Positions 10,030-20,302 of a stretch of DNA of 64,000 bases are shown one piece after another. This DNA comes from Clostridium sp. 'White wine YQ' (GTDB taxonomy: Bacteria > Bacillota > Clostridia > Clostridiales > Clostridiaceae). Where the stretch lies: contig NZ_JAQYUU010000003.1 in assembly GCF_028728205.1 (NCBI RefSeq), positions 1 to 64,000 on the forward strand, read 5' to 3'. The notes under the pieces are model-generated. The model searched no databases and was not told where the DNA came from. It worked only from the letters and a program-made list of their open reading frames with translations. Position numbers and translations under genes: made by a program. Numbering within the stretch: position 1 is the stretch's first letter; every line of letters starts with the position of its first letter.

Positions 10030-11697
10030 CTAAAATAATCCTACTATTTCACCATCATCTAGTATATCCATTCTATTTGCTGCTGGTACCTTAGGTAATC
10101 CTGGCATAGTCATAATATCACCGGTTAATGCAACTATAAATCCTGCTCCCTTAGAAACCCTAACTTCCCTAACTGTAATATCAAAATTAGATGCTCTACC
10201 AAGGAGATTCGGATTATCTGAAAGTGAATATTGTGTTTTTGCCATACATATTGGCAACTCATCACAATTTATTCTTTCTAATTCTTTTATTTGATTAATA
10301 GCTTGCGGTGTGAAATTTACCCCTCTAGCACCATATATTTCTTGTGCTATCTTCTTAATTTTATCTGCTATTTTATCTTCCACTTTATATAAAACTTTAA
10401 AATCTGAAACTTCATTATCTAAAATGTTGATAACTTCATTTGCAAGTTCTATTCCACCTTCGCCACCTTTTGCCCATACATCAGATAAAGCTACTTTTAC
10501 ATTTTTTTCTTTACAATAGTTTTCTATTAGCTTAATTTCCTCATCAGTATCGCTAAGGAATCTATTAATAGCAACCACCAACGGAACTCCATATTTATTA
10601 ACATTTTCAATATGTTTTCCTAAGTTATCCAATCCCTTTGAAAGACATTCTAAGTTTTCTGTGCTTAAATCAGCTTTTGAAGCTCCTCCATGATGTTTTA
10701 ATGCCCTAATTGTAGCTACTAATACAACGCAATCCGGATTAAGTCCTGCATATCTGCATTTTATATCGAAGAATTTCTCCGCTCCTAAATCTGCTCCAAA
10801 TCCAGCTTCTGTTACTACAACATCTCCTAGCTTCAATGCCATTTTTGTCGCAATAATAGAGTTACATCCATGGGCTATATTGGCAAAAGGTCCTCCGTGT
10901 ATTATTGCTGGCGTATTTTCTAAAGTTTGGACTAGATTTGGTTTTATTGCATCTTTCATCAATAAAGCCATAGCTCCTTGTACCTGAATATCTTTTGCAT
11001 AGACTGGTTCTCCATCCAAGTTATAAGCAACTAATATATTACCCATTCTTTCCTTAAGATCTTTTAAATCTTTAGCTAAACATAAGATTGCCATTATTTC
11101 AGATGCTACTGTAATCATAAAACCATCTTCTCTTAAGAATCCATTAGGTTTGCCACCCATTCCAACTACTACTTCTCTCAATGCTCTATCATTCATATCC
11201 ATTACTCTTTTAAATAATATTCTTCTTGCATCGATTCTTAATTGATTTCCTTGATGTATATGATTATCTATAGCTGCAGAAAGTAAGTTATTTGCAGTAG
11301 TAATTGCATGCATATCTCCTGTAAAATGCAGGTTTATATCTTCCATTGGTACAACCTGAGCATACCCCCCACCTGCTGCTCCACCTTTAACCCCAAATAC
11401 AGGGCCTAGTGAAGGTTCTCTCATTGCTACTACAGAATTTTTATTTAAACTACATAGTGCTTGACTTAATCCAACAGTTACTGTAGACTTCCCTTCTCCT
11501 GCTGGAGTTGGATTTATTGCAGTTACCAAAACCAACTTACCATCTTTCTTTGATGGTTTTTCCATAACATCTAATGAAATTTTGCATTTGTATTTACCAT
11601 ATAACTCTATATCATCTTCACTTAACCCTAATTTTTCAGCTATATTAACAATAGGTTGCATTTTTGCACCTTGTGCAATTTCAATATCACTTTTCAT
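10030..11697 (-). CDS. fhs: Formate--tetrahydrofolate ligase
   Basis: This forms 10-formyl-THF from formate, THF and ATP, feeding one-carbon units to purine synthesis and, in acetogens, the methyl branch of the Wood-Ljungdahl pathway. The 555-aa length is typical. The P-loop region reads [18 protein letters not shown] near residues 65-82. The conserved [20 protein letters not shown] and [14 protein letters not shown] segments are present. The ATG follows AAGAGGTG. It is monocistronic with its own terminator. Nothing else from the acetogenic pathway is in the window. Confidence 0.96.
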   Translation of the reverse strand: MKSDIEIAQGAKMQPIVNIAEKLGLSEDDIELYGKYKCKISLDVMEKPSKKDGKLVLVTAINPTPAGEGKSTVTVGLSQALCSLNKNSVVAMREPSLGPVFGVKGGAAGGGYAQVVPMEDINLHFTGDMHAITTANNLLSAAIDNHIHQGNQLRIDARRILFKRVMDMNDRALREVVVGMGGKPNGFLREDGFMITVASEIMAILCLAKDLKDLKERMGNILVAYNLDGEPVYAKDIQVQGAMALLMKDAIKPNLVQTLENTPAIIHGGPFANIAHGCNSIIATKMALKLGDVVVTEAGFGADLGAEKFFDIKCRYAGLNPDCVVLVATIRALKHHGGASKADLSTENLECLSKGLDNLGKHIENVNKYGVPLVVAINRFLSDTDEEIKLIENYCKEKNVKVALSDVWAKGGEGGIELANEVINILDNEVSDFKVLYKVEDKIADKIKKIAQEIYGARGVNFTPQAINQIKELERINCDELPICMAKTQYSLSDNPNLLGRASNFDITVREVRVSKGAGFIVALTGDIMTMPGLPKVPAANRMDILDDGEIVGLF

Positions 11698-11812
11698 TTC
11701 GAGACACCTCTTTTATTTAAAGTATTTAAATTTTCCTTGTTTATTATACCATTTATAAAAATAATTTTAAATAATTTTTTATTTATTTTCGTGCTAATAC
11801 GAATGAATAAAT

Positions 11813-11840
11813 AAAAAAGCCGTAGTTCATACGGCTTTTT
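11813..11840 (-). terminator. ftsH terminator
   Basis: The stem AAAAAGCCGTA/TACGGCTTTTT with a 5-nt loop and a trailing T-run on the minus strand follows the ftsH stop codon. Confidence 0.85.
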
Positions 11841-11845
11841 GTTAA

Positions 11846-13648
11846 TTATGCATTATTAAATACTTCTTGGAATTCATTAGCTTCAAGTCTTTCTCTTTCA
11901 AGTAAAGCTTGTGCTACTGCATGAAGCTTATTTATATTTTCTGTTAATATCTTTTGTGCACTATTATAAGCATCATCAATTAATCCCTTGATTTCATTAT
12001 CTATTTTAGCTCCAATATCTTCACTAAAGTTTCTTGATCTTCCGATATCTCTTCCTAAGAAAACTTCATTCTGATCAGTTCCATAGCTAATTGGGCCAAC
12101 TTCTTCACTCATTCCGTATTCCATAACCATTGCTCTTGCTATATTTGAAGCTCTGTCTATATCATTTTTGGCACCAGTACTTATATCTCCGATAACCAGT
12201 TTTTCTGCAACTCTTCCTCCTAGAAGCCCTACCATATCATCTTTAAGTTTTGACTTAGATGTATATGATCTATCTTCTTTAGGAAGATGCATTGTATAAC
12301 CACCAGCCATACCTCTAGGTATAATACTGATTTGATGAACAGGATCTGAATTTTCTAAGAACATCGCTACAACGGCATGACCTGCTTCATGATAAGCTGT
12401 AAGTTTCTTATCGTGTTCACTTATAACTCTGCTCTTCTTTTCTGGACCAGCAATTACTCTAGTAATAGCTTCCTCCATTTCTTCCATTCCAATTCTATTT
12501 TTAGTTTTCCTTACAGAAAGCAGTGCTGCTTCATTAGTAAGGTTCTCTATATCTGCACCAGTGAAGCCTGGAGTTCTTTTTGCTAAAACTTCAAGATTTA
12601 CATCTTCTGCTAATGGCTTATGTCTAGTATGAACCTTTAGAATTTCTTCTCTACCTTTAACGTCAGGAGCTCCAACCATGATTTGTCTATCAAATCTTCC
12701 TGGTCTAAGTAATGCTGGGTCTAAGATATCAGGTCTATTAGTAGCTGCTATCATTATTATACCCTCATTTACTCCGAATCCATCCATTTCAACTAGTAAT
12801 TGATTTAATGTTTGTTCTCTTTCATCGTGTCCTCCACCAAGACCAGCGCCTCTTTGTCTACCAACTGCATCTATTTCATCAATAAATACGATAGATGATG
12901 GGAATTTCTTCGCTTGTTCAAAAAGATCTCTTACCCTTGAAGCACCAACTCCAACAAACATTTCTACGAAATCCGAACCTGAAATACTAAGGAAAGGTAC
13001 TCCAGCTTCTCCTGCTATGGCTTTTGCAAGAAGAGTTTTACCTGTTCCTGGAGGCCCAACTAATAATACACCCTTAGGGATTCTTGCTCCCATATCTGTA
13101 TACTTCTTAGGATCCTTTAAGAAATCCACAATCTCCGCCAGTTCCTCTTTCTCTTCATCTGCACCTGCTACATCTTTAAATGAAACTTTCTTTTTATCAG
13201 GTGTTGCCATTTTGGCCCTACTTCTACCAAAATTCATTACTCCACGGTTTCCACCACCGCTTTGAGATTGTTGCATAAAAATAAATAAGAAAATTAAGAA
13301 CACAACTATCAACAATACGGTAGGAATTAAATTCAACCATTCTTTTGTGCTTTTAGGTGCATCAAAAGATAAATCAACTGAATCCTTTGGATTTGCTGTA
13401 ATTAAAGTATTTAGTGTTTCTAAAGGTACATAAGCATTAAATACCTTTCCATCATTCAAAGTACCCTCTATAGTTATATTATCCTGATTTACACGTATTG
13501 ATTTCACTTCATTGTTTTGGTAATGTTGTTTAAATTGACTGTATGATAATATGTCCTTAGTTTTACCACTTTCCCAAATAGTAAAAGCTATAAACATAAC
13601 CATAACAGATATTATAATCCAGGCCGTTGCGCTTGAAAATTTTTTCAT
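11846..13648 (-). CDS. ftsH: ATP-dependent membrane zinc metalloprotease FtsH
   Basis: FtsH degrades misfolded membrane proteins and short-lived regulators. The 600-aa protein has two membrane segments (about 8-27 and 107-126) around an extracytoplasmic domain. It then has Walker A GPPGTGKT (198-205), Walker B IVFIDEID (253-260), an SRH region ending RPGRFD (near 320) and the zinc motif HEAGH (420-424). The third zinc ligand region is GAKNDIDRA. In Bacillus FtsH is needed for sporulation entry. It has its own promoter after hpt, so the tilS-hpt-ftsH order is conserved while transcription is partly uncoupled. Confidence 0.96.
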   Translation of the reverse strand: MKKFSSATAWIIISVMVMFIAFTIWESGKTKDILSYSQFKQHYQNNEVKSIRVNQDNITIEGTLNDGKVFNAYVPLETLNTLITANPKDSVDLSFDAPKSTKEWLNLIPTVLLIVVFLIFLFIFMQQSQSGGGNRGVMNFGRSRAKMATPDKKKVSFKDVAGADEEKEELAEIVDFLKDPKKYTDMGARIPKGVLLVGPPGTGKTLLAKAIAGEAGVPFLSISGSDFVEMFVGVGASRVRDLFEQAKKFPSSIVFIDEIDAVGRQRGAGLGGGHDEREQTLNQLLVEMDGFGVNEGIIMIAATNRPDILDPALLRPGRFDRQIMVGAPDVKGREEILKVHTRHKPLAEDVNLEVLAKRTPGFTGADIENLTNEAALLSVRKTKNRIGMEEMEEAITRVIAGPEKKSRVISEHDKKLTAYHEAGHAVVAMFLENSDPVHQISIIPRGMAGGYTMHLPKEDRSYTSKSKLKDDMVGLLGGRVAEKLVIGDISTGAKNDIDRASNIARAMVMEYGMSEEVGPISYGTDQNEVFLGRDIGRSRNFSEDIGAKIDNEIKGLIDDAYNSAQKILTENINKLHAVAQALLERERLEANEFQEVFNNA

Positions 13649-13681
13649 TTAAGGCCCCCCTCTCTTTCTAGTTATTATAAA

Positions 13682-13710
13682 ATTTTATCATATATAAATT
13701 TATCTAACAA
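13682..13710 (-). promoter_or_regulatory. Putative ftsH promoter
   Basis: TTGTTA (13705-13710), a 17-nt spacer and TAAAAT (13682-13687) lie on the minus strand in the 77-nt gap between hpt and ftsH. Confidence 0.55.
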
Positions 13711-13725
13711 CAATAAGATTTTATT

Positions 13726-14265
13726 CTATTTTTCATAAACCTCAGGTTTTAATATTCCTATAAACGGTAAATTTCTGTATTTTTCAGCATAATCTATTCC
13801 ATATCCAACAATAAATTCATCTGGAACATCAAATCCTTGATATTTTACATCCACATCTGTTTTTCTTCTTGCTGACTTATTTAGCAAGGCAACTATGTTA
13901 ATACTTCTAGCTCCCCTACCTTGTAAGTATTTCCCTAAATAGTTCAATGTTATTCCACTATCCACTATATCTTCTACTATTAAAATATCTTTTCCCTCAA
14001 TTCCATGATCTAAGTCCTTTAATATCCTTACTACTCCTGAGGTTTCTGTAGAGTTTCCATATGAAGAAACTGCCATAAAGTCAATCTCGCATGGAACTTT
14101 AATGTTCTTAATTAGTTCTGCAGCAAAAATTACTGATCCCTTTAAAACTCCAACAATCACAAGATCTTTTCCTTTATAATCTTCACTTATCAAATTTGCT
14201 AATTCCACAATTTTAGCTCTTATCGTTTCCTCATCGAATAAAATCTCTTTAATATCTTTTATCAT
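13726..14265 (-). CDS. hpt: Hypoxanthine phosphoribosyltransferase
   Basis: This salvages hypoxanthine (and guanine) to IMP/GMP with PRPP. The 179-aa type I PRTase shows the PPi loop region LVIVGVLKGSVIFAAEL and the PRPP-binding motif ILIVEDIVDSGITL. It starts 5 nt after tilS, the tilS-hpt pairing known from Bacillus, and is cotranscribed with it. Confidence 0.94.
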   Translation of the reverse strand: MIKDIKEILFDEETIRAKIVELANLISEDYKGKDLVIVGVLKGSVIFAAELIKNIKVPCEIDFMAVSSYGNSTETSGVVRILKDLDHGIEGKDILIVEDIVDSGITLNYLGKYLQGRGARSINIVALLNKSARRKTDVDVKYQGFDVPDEFIVGYGIDYAEKYRNLPFIGILKPEVYEK

Positions 14266-14270
14266 TCTCT

Positions 14271-15665
14271 TTATCCCTTTCTAGAAAACTTAATCCTTAA
14301 TATATTTTTTGTATTTTTAGTTATTTTAAAATCCTCCGAAGTTCTAATGCCAACAATCCAGGCTATTTCATTATTAAAACATACTAAAGGAATTTCATCT
14401 CTTTCTTCCCTTGGAACTTTTAGATCCATAAATAAATCTTTAAGTTTTTTCTTCCCCTTCATTCCATATGGTTTTATAGCATCTCCATCTTTTCTTCTTC
14501 TTATTTCTATACTACTACCTATCTTATCATAATCAAAATATTTAATTAAAGAGTCTTTAGAAAAATTTAACTTTTCATCTTTTTTTAAAACATCAAATTC
14601 TATATTATAATTATAGAACTCTACTAAATAATTATATACATTTTCTTTGTTTATTAATATATTATTTTCTTTTATATTTTCTTTTTCGCCATTATTAGTA
14701 AATCTTATTTCTATATTTCCATAGGAATTTGAGGCTTCAAGCTCATTTGGAAGTGATATCCTACTTCCACTTTTCTTCTTTTGAAGAGATACAATATCAT
14801 AAATATGTTTCATTTCTATATTATAATATTTTTGAGAAAACCTCATTATAGAACTTTTAATAGCTCTAGTTAATATTGCTTCTTTCAATTCAAAAATACC
14901 ACTTTTAATTATAAGTTTTTCATTAAATGCACAATATTTCTCTATTGCTTCATCTACATAATATTGAATAAACTCACTATCCTTTTCTAGTAAAAGTGCT
15001 ATTCTATTTAATGTATTTACTATATCTGTATTAAAATTTTCTCTTATATATGGAATTAATTCAAGTCTAACTTTATTCCTTGAATAAATATTTTCTAAGT
15101 TAGTTTTATCTATTCTTGGATTTAATCCTTTTTCCATGCAATAATTTTCTATTTCACTTCTATCACAATTTAAAATGGGCCTTATGTATATTTCATCTCT
15201 TTTAGCTTTTATACCTGTTAATCCTTCTAACCCGCTTCCTCTCATCAATCTCATTAAAACAGTTTCAGCTTGATCATTAGCATTATGAGCTAGCGCTACT
15301 TTATCATATAAGTGTTTCTTTCTTATTTCATCAAAAAAATTATAACGTTCTTCTCTTCCAGCCATTTCAGAACTTATTCCTTTTTCCTTAGAAACCTTAT
15401 TTATATCTATTCTCTTAACATAACAAGGTATATCATTAAGTTCACATATTTTTCTAACATATTCCTCATCTGCATCCGCCTCTGCTCCTCTTAGCATATG
15501 ATTTACGTGTGCTGCTCCAACTTCAATATTGAATTCATCTTTCATTTCTATAAGAAGATTTATCAAACATACAGAATCCGGTCCTCCTGAAAGAGCTACT
15601 AATATCTTTTCGCCAGGGTTTATTAATTTATTTTCATATATATAATTAGTTACTTTTTCTTTCAT
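14271..15665 (-). CDS. tilS: tRNA(Ile)-lysidine synthetase
   Basis: TilS converts C34 of tRNA-Ile(CAU) to lysidine, switching it from AUG to AUA reading. The 464-aa protein carries the PP-loop SGGPDS (near residues 25-30) in a Rossmann-like N-domain. It also has AHVNHMLRG, HNANDQAETVLMRLMRGSG, a central helical domain and the C-terminal TilS domain (IKPYGMKGKKKLKDLF). No tRNA-Ile(CAU) was identified in this window. The CAU tRNAs in the array look like Met species. Confidence 0.94.
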   Translation of the reverse strand: MKEKVTNYIYENKLINPGEKILVALSGGPDSVCLINLLIEMKDEFNIEVGAAHVNHMLRGAEADADEEYVRKICELNDIPCYVKRIDINKVSKEKGISSEMAGREERYNFFDEIRKKHLYDKVALAHNANDQAETVLMRLMRGSGLEGLTGIKAKRDEIYIRPILNCDRSEIENYCMEKGLNPRIDKTNLENIYSRNKVRLELIPYIRENFNTDIVNTLNRIALLLEKDSEFIQYYVDEAIEKYCAFNEKLIIKSGIFELKEAILTRAIKSSIMRFSQKYYNIEMKHIYDIVSLQKKKSGSRISLPNELEASNSYGNIEIRFTNNGEKENIKENNILINKENVYNYLVEFYNYNIEFDVLKKDEKLNFSKDSLIKYFDYDKIGSSIEIRRRKDGDAIKPYGMKGKKKLKDLFMDLKVPREERDEIPLVCFNNEIAWIVGIRTSEDFKITKNTKNILRIKFSRKG

Positions 15666-15741
15666 ATTAAATTCACACCTTTAAAAACAAATTCATTTTC
15701 TATTATACCATTTATTATCACTAATCAATTATAAATTCTAA

Positions 15742-15772
15742 ATAAAAGACCTGGTTAAAACCAAGTCTTTTA
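15742..15772 (-). terminator. spoIIE terminator
   Basis: The hairpin AAAGAC-TGGTT/ACCA-GTCTTT with a small internal asymmetry (15744-15771) and T-rich flanks lies between spoIIE and tilS. Confidence 0.7.
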
Positions 15773-15787
15773 AATTTTTATTAAATT

Positions 15788-18184
15788 CTAATAGCATGCA
15801 TATATCTTTGAAGCCACGATAGTCATATCATCTTTACATTTACCACCGGAAAGTTCTTTAGCTTTCTGCATTATATCTTGTGCCATCTCCTTTGGATTTG
15901 TTATCTTAGTTTCTCTTAAATAATTAACTATCCATCCAGTATTTCCAGTTTCATTCTTATTTATTTCTAGTATTCCATCACTTAAGGTTAGTAATATATC
16001 TCCATTTTTAAGTTTTCTATTTACCATTTCTATATCTGGCTTATCTAAAACTCCGAAAGGTAATGTTTTTGAATTTATTTCTTCAACCTTATTATTACTC
16101 TTAATAAAACTTGCTACAGCTCCAATCTTTATAAATTCTACTTCCCCTGTATATAAATCTATTGTATTCATATCTAAGGTAGCAAATTTTTCATCCTCCG
16201 CAAACTTCATGTTCATTATAGAGTTCACTGCATTAATTGCAGTTGTATTTTTAAACCCTGCAGAAGTAAACTTTTCTATCAATTCCACTGTAGCTTTCGA
16301 TTCAGTTCCAGCACTAGGCCCTGATCCCATGCCATCACTAATAATCGTCATATAACCTCCATCTTTTGTATTACCAAAAGAGTAACTATCTCCAGTATAC
16401 TTTTCTCCTTCCTTGCATGATAATGCAACATGACTTTGTACATAATATTTAGGCATCTCTTCGATGAGTACAGTACACTGATTATTACTAGGGTTAATGT
16501 GACACCCTTCTCCACCAACACTCATTGGTTTCCCTATAATATCATTGATTAATGGTATAACATCCTTTATACAGGTTTTACTACCTTTGCAGTTATCCAT
16601 AGTTAGTTTAATATTAACCCTACAATTTTTATCTTCATAACAAAATACGTCATAGAATTTTATATTATTCTTTCTAAGCATTTTCTTCACATTTCTCTCA
16701 AGTTCGCTGCTCAATTCTATATCCTTATCTAAATTCACTAATATATCTTCTACTGTATTTGCCATATTTCCTATATGCCCTGCGAGCATTCTTCTTCCCT
16801 CAGCCAATCTTTTTTTCCACATAGAATTCAGTACATGATTTTCAACTATTTCTTCTGTGCTTTTTATTAATCTATTCTTTCTAACACACTTTTTTTCTAA
16901 ATCAGCAGGAAATTTTATTTTTCCTTCTTCAGCTGATTTAATCAATTCAGAGAAGCTTACATAAGTACTATATAATTCTCTTTTCCAACACATATACTTC
17001 ATATCACAATTAGAACATACTCTGTCCCCTAGGTTTTCTATCAATGCTGAACTTGTGTTTTTTAGAAGTAACCTATCATTATCATCAAAACTCTGTAAAG
17101 TAGTTGACATGTTCTCAAGTAGTTGAGTAAAATCTTTTAACCTTTTACCAAATTCCTCTTTAATCTTCATAAAATGAACTTGTGCATTTTTATCTTCTTT
17201 TTTTTCTGAATCAAATTCTAAGCTTAACTTATTGAAGATTTTTCTTGGAATTATAATAAATAAAGCTACTGATAATGCTCCTTCAATTCCATTGTACAAT
17301 GTAAAATCTTGTGAATACATATTGAGTATCATATATATAATTAGGAAAGCTGCCATTGAAAAGATCTTTCCCATATCCTTAAATATACCAACTGTTAATC
17401 CGCACACTCCATATAGGCATACATAAAAGGGCATATCTCCTGTAGTTATCCCGATAATCGCTCCCAATGCTATTCCAGTTGTTGCACCTAAAGTACCTTC
17501 TGAAATATACGCTATTAAAATAACCATAAGTAATCCTATAACATTACGTAAACTAACATTAAGTAAAGTAAGTTGTCCAATTCCTGTTATAGTTAATGCA
17601 ATTAAAATTATTACGCTTATTATTTCTTCTTTTGAAAATAAATGCTCTGTATTAAATTCCTCTATACATTCCAATGAGTATTTAATAATATAACTTACTG
17701 ATGCCATTACCATAGTTAAGGAAAATGATAATATTATTGAAAAAAGAACTTCATATCCCTGTAATACACATTTATATATAAGAATTAACCCATATAGGAA
17801 AATAATATTTTTTATATTATTAATCTTCTTGTCAATCTTTAAGGGAATTACAGATGCTACTGTTAATATACAAGTAGTTATTATATACATGTTTCCATCG
17901 TTAACCTTACTAATAATAGTTAAATATCCGACTAACGTTCCAATGGATGCTGCTATTTTATATACCCTATCCCGCTCACCTAAAAAGGATAAAAGATATG
18001 CCACTCCAAAAGGAGCTATGTAGTCTACTTTGGATATATTTAAATTTATCAAAACTCTACTAACTAACAGTCCTACTGAAAATATCACAGCCAATTTAAC
18101 TGGCGAATAATACATGGTTTCCTTGTTCTCTTTTTTTCTTTTACCTATTCTTTTATACGTTTCTACCTCTAACCCATACTGCAT
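15788..18184 (-). CDS. spoIIE: Stage II sporulation protein E (SpoIIE), PP2C phosphatase
   Basis: SpoIIE dephosphorylates SpoIIAA to release sigma-F in the forespore and localises to the polar septum. The start used is the ATG at 18184 with GGAGG 7 nt upstream, giving 798 aa. The longer ORF start at 18220 lacks a ribosome site. Residues about 30-320 are a block of roughly ten membrane segments. A central cytoplasmic region contains Cys pairs (CSNCDMKYMC), and the C-terminal PP2C domain has metal-binding Asp residues in ISDGMGSG, LSDGILE and CKDDMTIV. It is monocistronic, with a possible Spo0A box upstream. Confidence 0.94.
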   Translation of the reverse strand: MQYGLEVETYKRIGKRKKENKETMYYSPVKLAVIFSVGLLVSRVLINLNISKVDYIAPFGVAYLLSFLGERDRVYKIAASIGTLVGYLTIISKVNDGNMYIITTCILTVASVIPLKIDKKINNIKNIIFLYGLILIYKCVLQGYEVLFSIILSFSLTMVMASVSYIIKYSLECIEEFNTEHLFSKEEIISVIILIALTITGIGQLTLLNVSLRNVIGLLMVILIAYISEGTLGATTGIALGAIIGITTGDMPFYVCLYGVCGLTVGIFKDMGKIFSMAAFLIIYMILNMYSQDFTLYNGIEGALSVALFIIIPRKIFNKLSLEFDSEKKEDKNAQVHFMKIKEEFGKRLKDFTQLLENMSTTLQSFDDNDRLLLKNTSSALIENLGDRVCSNCDMKYMCWKRELYSTYVSFSELIKSAEEGKIKFPADLEKKCVRKNRLIKSTEEIVENHVLNSMWKKRLAEGRRMLAGHIGNMANTVEDILVNLDKDIELSSELERNVKKMLRKNNIKFYDVFCYEDKNCRVNIKLTMDNCKGSKTCIKDVIPLINDIIGKPMSVGGEGCHINPSNNQCTVLIEEMPKYYVQSHVALSCKEGEKYTGDSYSFGNTKDGGYMTIISDGMGSGPSAGTESKATVELIEKFTSAGFKNTTAINAVNSIMNMKFAEDEKFATLDMNTIDLYTGEVEFIKIGAVASFIKSNNKVEEINSKTLPFGVLDKPDIEMVNRKLKNGDILLTLSDGILEINKNETGNTGWIVNYLRETKITNPKEMAQDIMQKAKELSGGKCKDDMTIVASKIYACY

Positions 18185-18276
18185 TTTTATACCTCCAATT
18201 ACCAATAAATGTAATACCATTATATCAGCAGCTTTCCAAATTATATGTCATTCTTTGTTTTGAATATCTTTTTTCG

Positions 18277-18285
18277 TTGGACAAA
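18277..18285 (-). promoter_or_regulatory. Possible Spo0A box upstream of spoIIE
   Basis: The minus strand reads TTTGTCCAA, matching 8 of 9 positions of the 0A-box consensus TTTGTCRAA, about 95 nt upstream of the spoIIE start. TATAAT-like sequences (CATATAAT, GATATAAT) lie between the two. In Bacillus spoIIE is a direct Spo0A target. One short site is weak evidence. Confidence 0.35.
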
Positions 18286-18527
18286 ATTATATATAATTCA
18301 TAAAATTTATGTATCCCTCAGCATAGAACTCATTCTATTATTTTTTCTAGCATCTTTGATATTCTATTGAAATAGTTATGTTTAGAGGTATATATGATTA
18401 GATTTTGTTAAGATAATATTTTGTCATGTTATTTTACTCTTTGAAACTTTATAGAAAACAATTTTTGGAATACTCAATTTTCTATTTTTTTCTTAAGTAC
18501 AATAGACACGTTTCCTCTCTTACTATT

Positions 18528-18636
18528 TTATATAGGGTTTTAATTGAACTATTAACTTATTCATGCCTGAAAATGTCAAGATGCCGACATTTTCAAACAA
18601 GTATAAGTTAAGTTTCCTATCAAAAACCCTATATAA
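18528..18636. repeat. Long imperfect palindrome (109 nt)
   Basis: Three nested perfect arms are seen: TTATATAGGGTTTT (18528-18541) with 18623-18636, AACTTAT (18554-18560) with 18603-18609, and GAAAATGTC (18569-18577) with 18586-18594, closing on the loop AAGATGCC. The two inner arm pairs are separated by 8 nt on each side. No supported ORF overlaps it. It sits between the spoIIE regulatory region and the tRNA-array terminator. The rest of 18286-18527 shows nothing I can annotate. Confidence 0.7.
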
Positions 18637-18637
18637 C

Positions 18638-18671
18638 AAAAAAAGTCTACAATTTTAAATTGTAGACTTTT
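18638..18671 (-). terminator. Terminator of the tRNA array
   Basis: A perfect 15-bp stem (AAAAGTCTACAATTT and its complement, 18641-18671) with a minimal loop is followed on the minus strand by seven T residues. It lies 3 nt past the CCA of the last tRNA-Leu. Confidence 0.9.
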
Positions 18672-18673
18672 CT

Positions 18674-18762
18674 TGGTGCTGGAGACCGGAATCGAACCGG
18701 TACGGTGTTTAAGCACCGCAGGATTTTAAGTCCTGTGCGTCTGCCAGTTCCGCCACTCCAGC
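18674..18762 (-). tRNA. tRNA-Leu (UAA), copy 1 (distal end of array)
   Basis: Class II tRNA with a long variable arm; anticodon loop CTTAAAA gives UAA; acceptor GCTGGAG/CTCCAGC; CCA encoded. It differs from the other six copies by a compensatory G-C pair at 5:68. Confidence 0.96.
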
Positions 18763-18775
18763 ATGTTATATTATT

Positions 18776-18852
18776 TGGTAGCGGGAACAGGATTCGAACC
18801 TGCGACCCTTCGGGTATGAACCGAATGCTCTAGCCAACTGAGCTATCCCGCC
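18776..18852 (-). tRNA. tRNA-Met (CAU), elongator, copy 1
   Basis: 77-nt cloverleaf, anticodon stem-loop TTCGGTTCATACCCGAA, acceptor GGCGGGA/TCCCGCT, CCA encoded. It resembles elongator Met rather than lysidine-modified Ile2. Confidence 0.92.
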
Positions 18853-18861
18853 TAATTTTTA

Positions 18862-18937
<76 letters not shown>

Positions 18938-18943
18938 ATATTA

Positions 18944-19032
18944 TGGTGCTGAAGACCGGAATCGAACCGGTACGGTGTTTAAGCACCGCAGGATTTTAAG
19001 TCCTGTGCGTCTGCCAGTTCCGCCACTTCAGC
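18944..19032 (-). tRNA. tRNA-Leu (UAA), copy 2
   Basis: Same as copy 1 except acceptor GCTGAAG/CTTCAGC (A-U at 5:68); CCA encoded. Confidence 0.96.
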
Positions 19033-19045
19033 ATGTTATATTATT

Positions 19046-19122
19046 TGGTAGCGGGAACAGGATTCGAACCTGCGACCCTTCGGGTATGAACCGAATGCTC
19101 TAGCCAACTGAGCTATCCCGCC
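19046..19122 (-). tRNA. tRNA-Met (CAU), elongator, copy 2
   Basis: Identical by eye to copy 1. Confidence 0.92.
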
Positions 19123-19131
19123 TAATTTTTA

Positions 19132-19207
<76 letters not shown>

Positions 19208-19213
19208 ATATTA

Positions 19214-19302
19214 TGGTGCTGAAGACCGGAATCGAACCGGTACGGTGTTTAAGCACCGCAGGATTTTAAGTCCTGTGCGTCTGCCAGTTCCGCCACTTCA
19301 GC
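19214..19302 (-). tRNA. tRNA-Leu (UAA), copy 3
   Basis: Acceptor GCTGAAG/CTTCAGC, anticodon UAA, CCA encoded. Confidence 0.96.
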
Positions 19303-19315
19303 ATTTTATATTATT

Positions 19316-19392
19316 TGGTAGCGGGAACAGGATTCGAACCTGCGACCCTTCGGGTATGAACCGAATGCTCTAGCCAACTGAGCTATCCCGCC
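19316..19392 (-). tRNA. tRNA-Met (CAU), elongator, copy 3
   Basis: Identical by eye to copy 1. Confidence 0.92.
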
Positions 19393-19401
19393 TAATTTTT
19401 A

Positions 19402-19477
<76 letters not shown>

Positions 19478-19483
19478 ATATTA

Positions 19484-19572
19484 TGGTGCTGAAGACCGGA
19501 ATCGAACCGGTACGGTGTTTAAGCACCGCAGGATTTTAAGTCCTGTGCGTCTGCCAGTTCCGCCACTTCAGC
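19484..19572 (-). tRNA. tRNA-Leu (UAA), copy 4
   Basis: Acceptor GCTGAAG/CTTCAGC, anticodon UAA, CCA encoded. Confidence 0.96.
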
Positions 19573-19585
19573 ATTTTATGTTATA

Positions 19586-19662
19586 TGGTAGCGGGAACAG
19601 GATTCGAACCTGCGACCCTTCGGGTATGAACCGAATGCTCTAGCCAACTGAGCTATCCCGCC
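19586..19662 (-). tRNA. tRNA-Met (CAU), elongator, copy 4
   Basis: Identical by eye to copy 1. The flanking spacers belong to the promoter-proximal sub-family. Confidence 0.92.
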
Positions 19663-19674
19663 TAACTTTCTTTA

Positions 19675-19750
<76 letters not shown>

Positions 19751-19756
19751 ATATTA

Positions 19757-19845
19757 TGGTGCTGAAGACCGGAATCGAACCGGTACGGTGTTTAAGCACC
19801 GCAGGATTTTAAGTCCTGTGCGTCTGCCAGTTCCGCCACTTCAGC
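19757..19845 (-). tRNA. tRNA-Leu (UAA), copy 5
   Basis: Acceptor GCTGAAG/CTTCAGC, anticodon UAA, CCA encoded. Confidence 0.96.
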
Positions 19846-19858
19846 ATTTTATGTTATA

Positions 19859-19935
19859 TGGTAGCGGGAACAGGATTCGAACCTGCGACCCTTCGGGTAT
19901 GAACCGAATGCTCTAGCCAACTGAGCTATCCCGCC
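19859..19935 (-). tRNA. tRNA-Met (CAU), elongator, copy 5
   Basis: Identical by eye to copy 1. Confidence 0.92.
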
Positions 19936-19947
19936 TAACTTTCTTTA

Positions 19948-20023
<76 letters not shown>

Positions 20024-20029
20024 ATATTA

Positions 20030-20118
20030 TGGTGCTGAAGACCGGAATCGAACCGGTACGGTGTTTAAGCACCGCAGGATTTTAAGTCCTGTGCGTCTGC
20101 CAGTTCCGCCACTTCAGC
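20030..20118 (-). tRNA. tRNA-Leu (UAA), copy 6
   Basis: Acceptor GCTGAAG/CTTCAGC, anticodon UAA, CCA encoded. Confidence 0.96.
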
Positions 20119-20131
20119 ATTTTATGTTATA

Positions 20132-20208
20132 TGGTAGCGGGAACAGGATTCGAACCTGCGACCCTTCGGGTATGAACCGAATGCTCTAGCCAACTGAGCT
20201 ATCCCGCC
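20132..20208 (-). tRNA. tRNA-Met (CAU), elongator, copy 6
   Basis: Identical by eye to copy 1. Confidence 0.92.
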
Positions 20209-20220
20209 TAACTTTCTTTA

Positions 20221-20296
<76 letters not shown>

Positions 20297-20302
20297 ATAT
20301 TA

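Noticed and set aside
18426..18611. Plus-strand 61-codon ORF near the long palindrome
   Set aside because: No ribosome site, and it runs into the palindrome. The composition is that of non-coding AT-rich DNA.
18776..18852. CAU tRNA considered as lysidine-modified tRNA-Ile2
   Set aside because: The anticodon stem and acceptor resemble elongator Met, and the second CAU species has initiator features. tilS elsewhere in the window is not evidence for this gene's identity.
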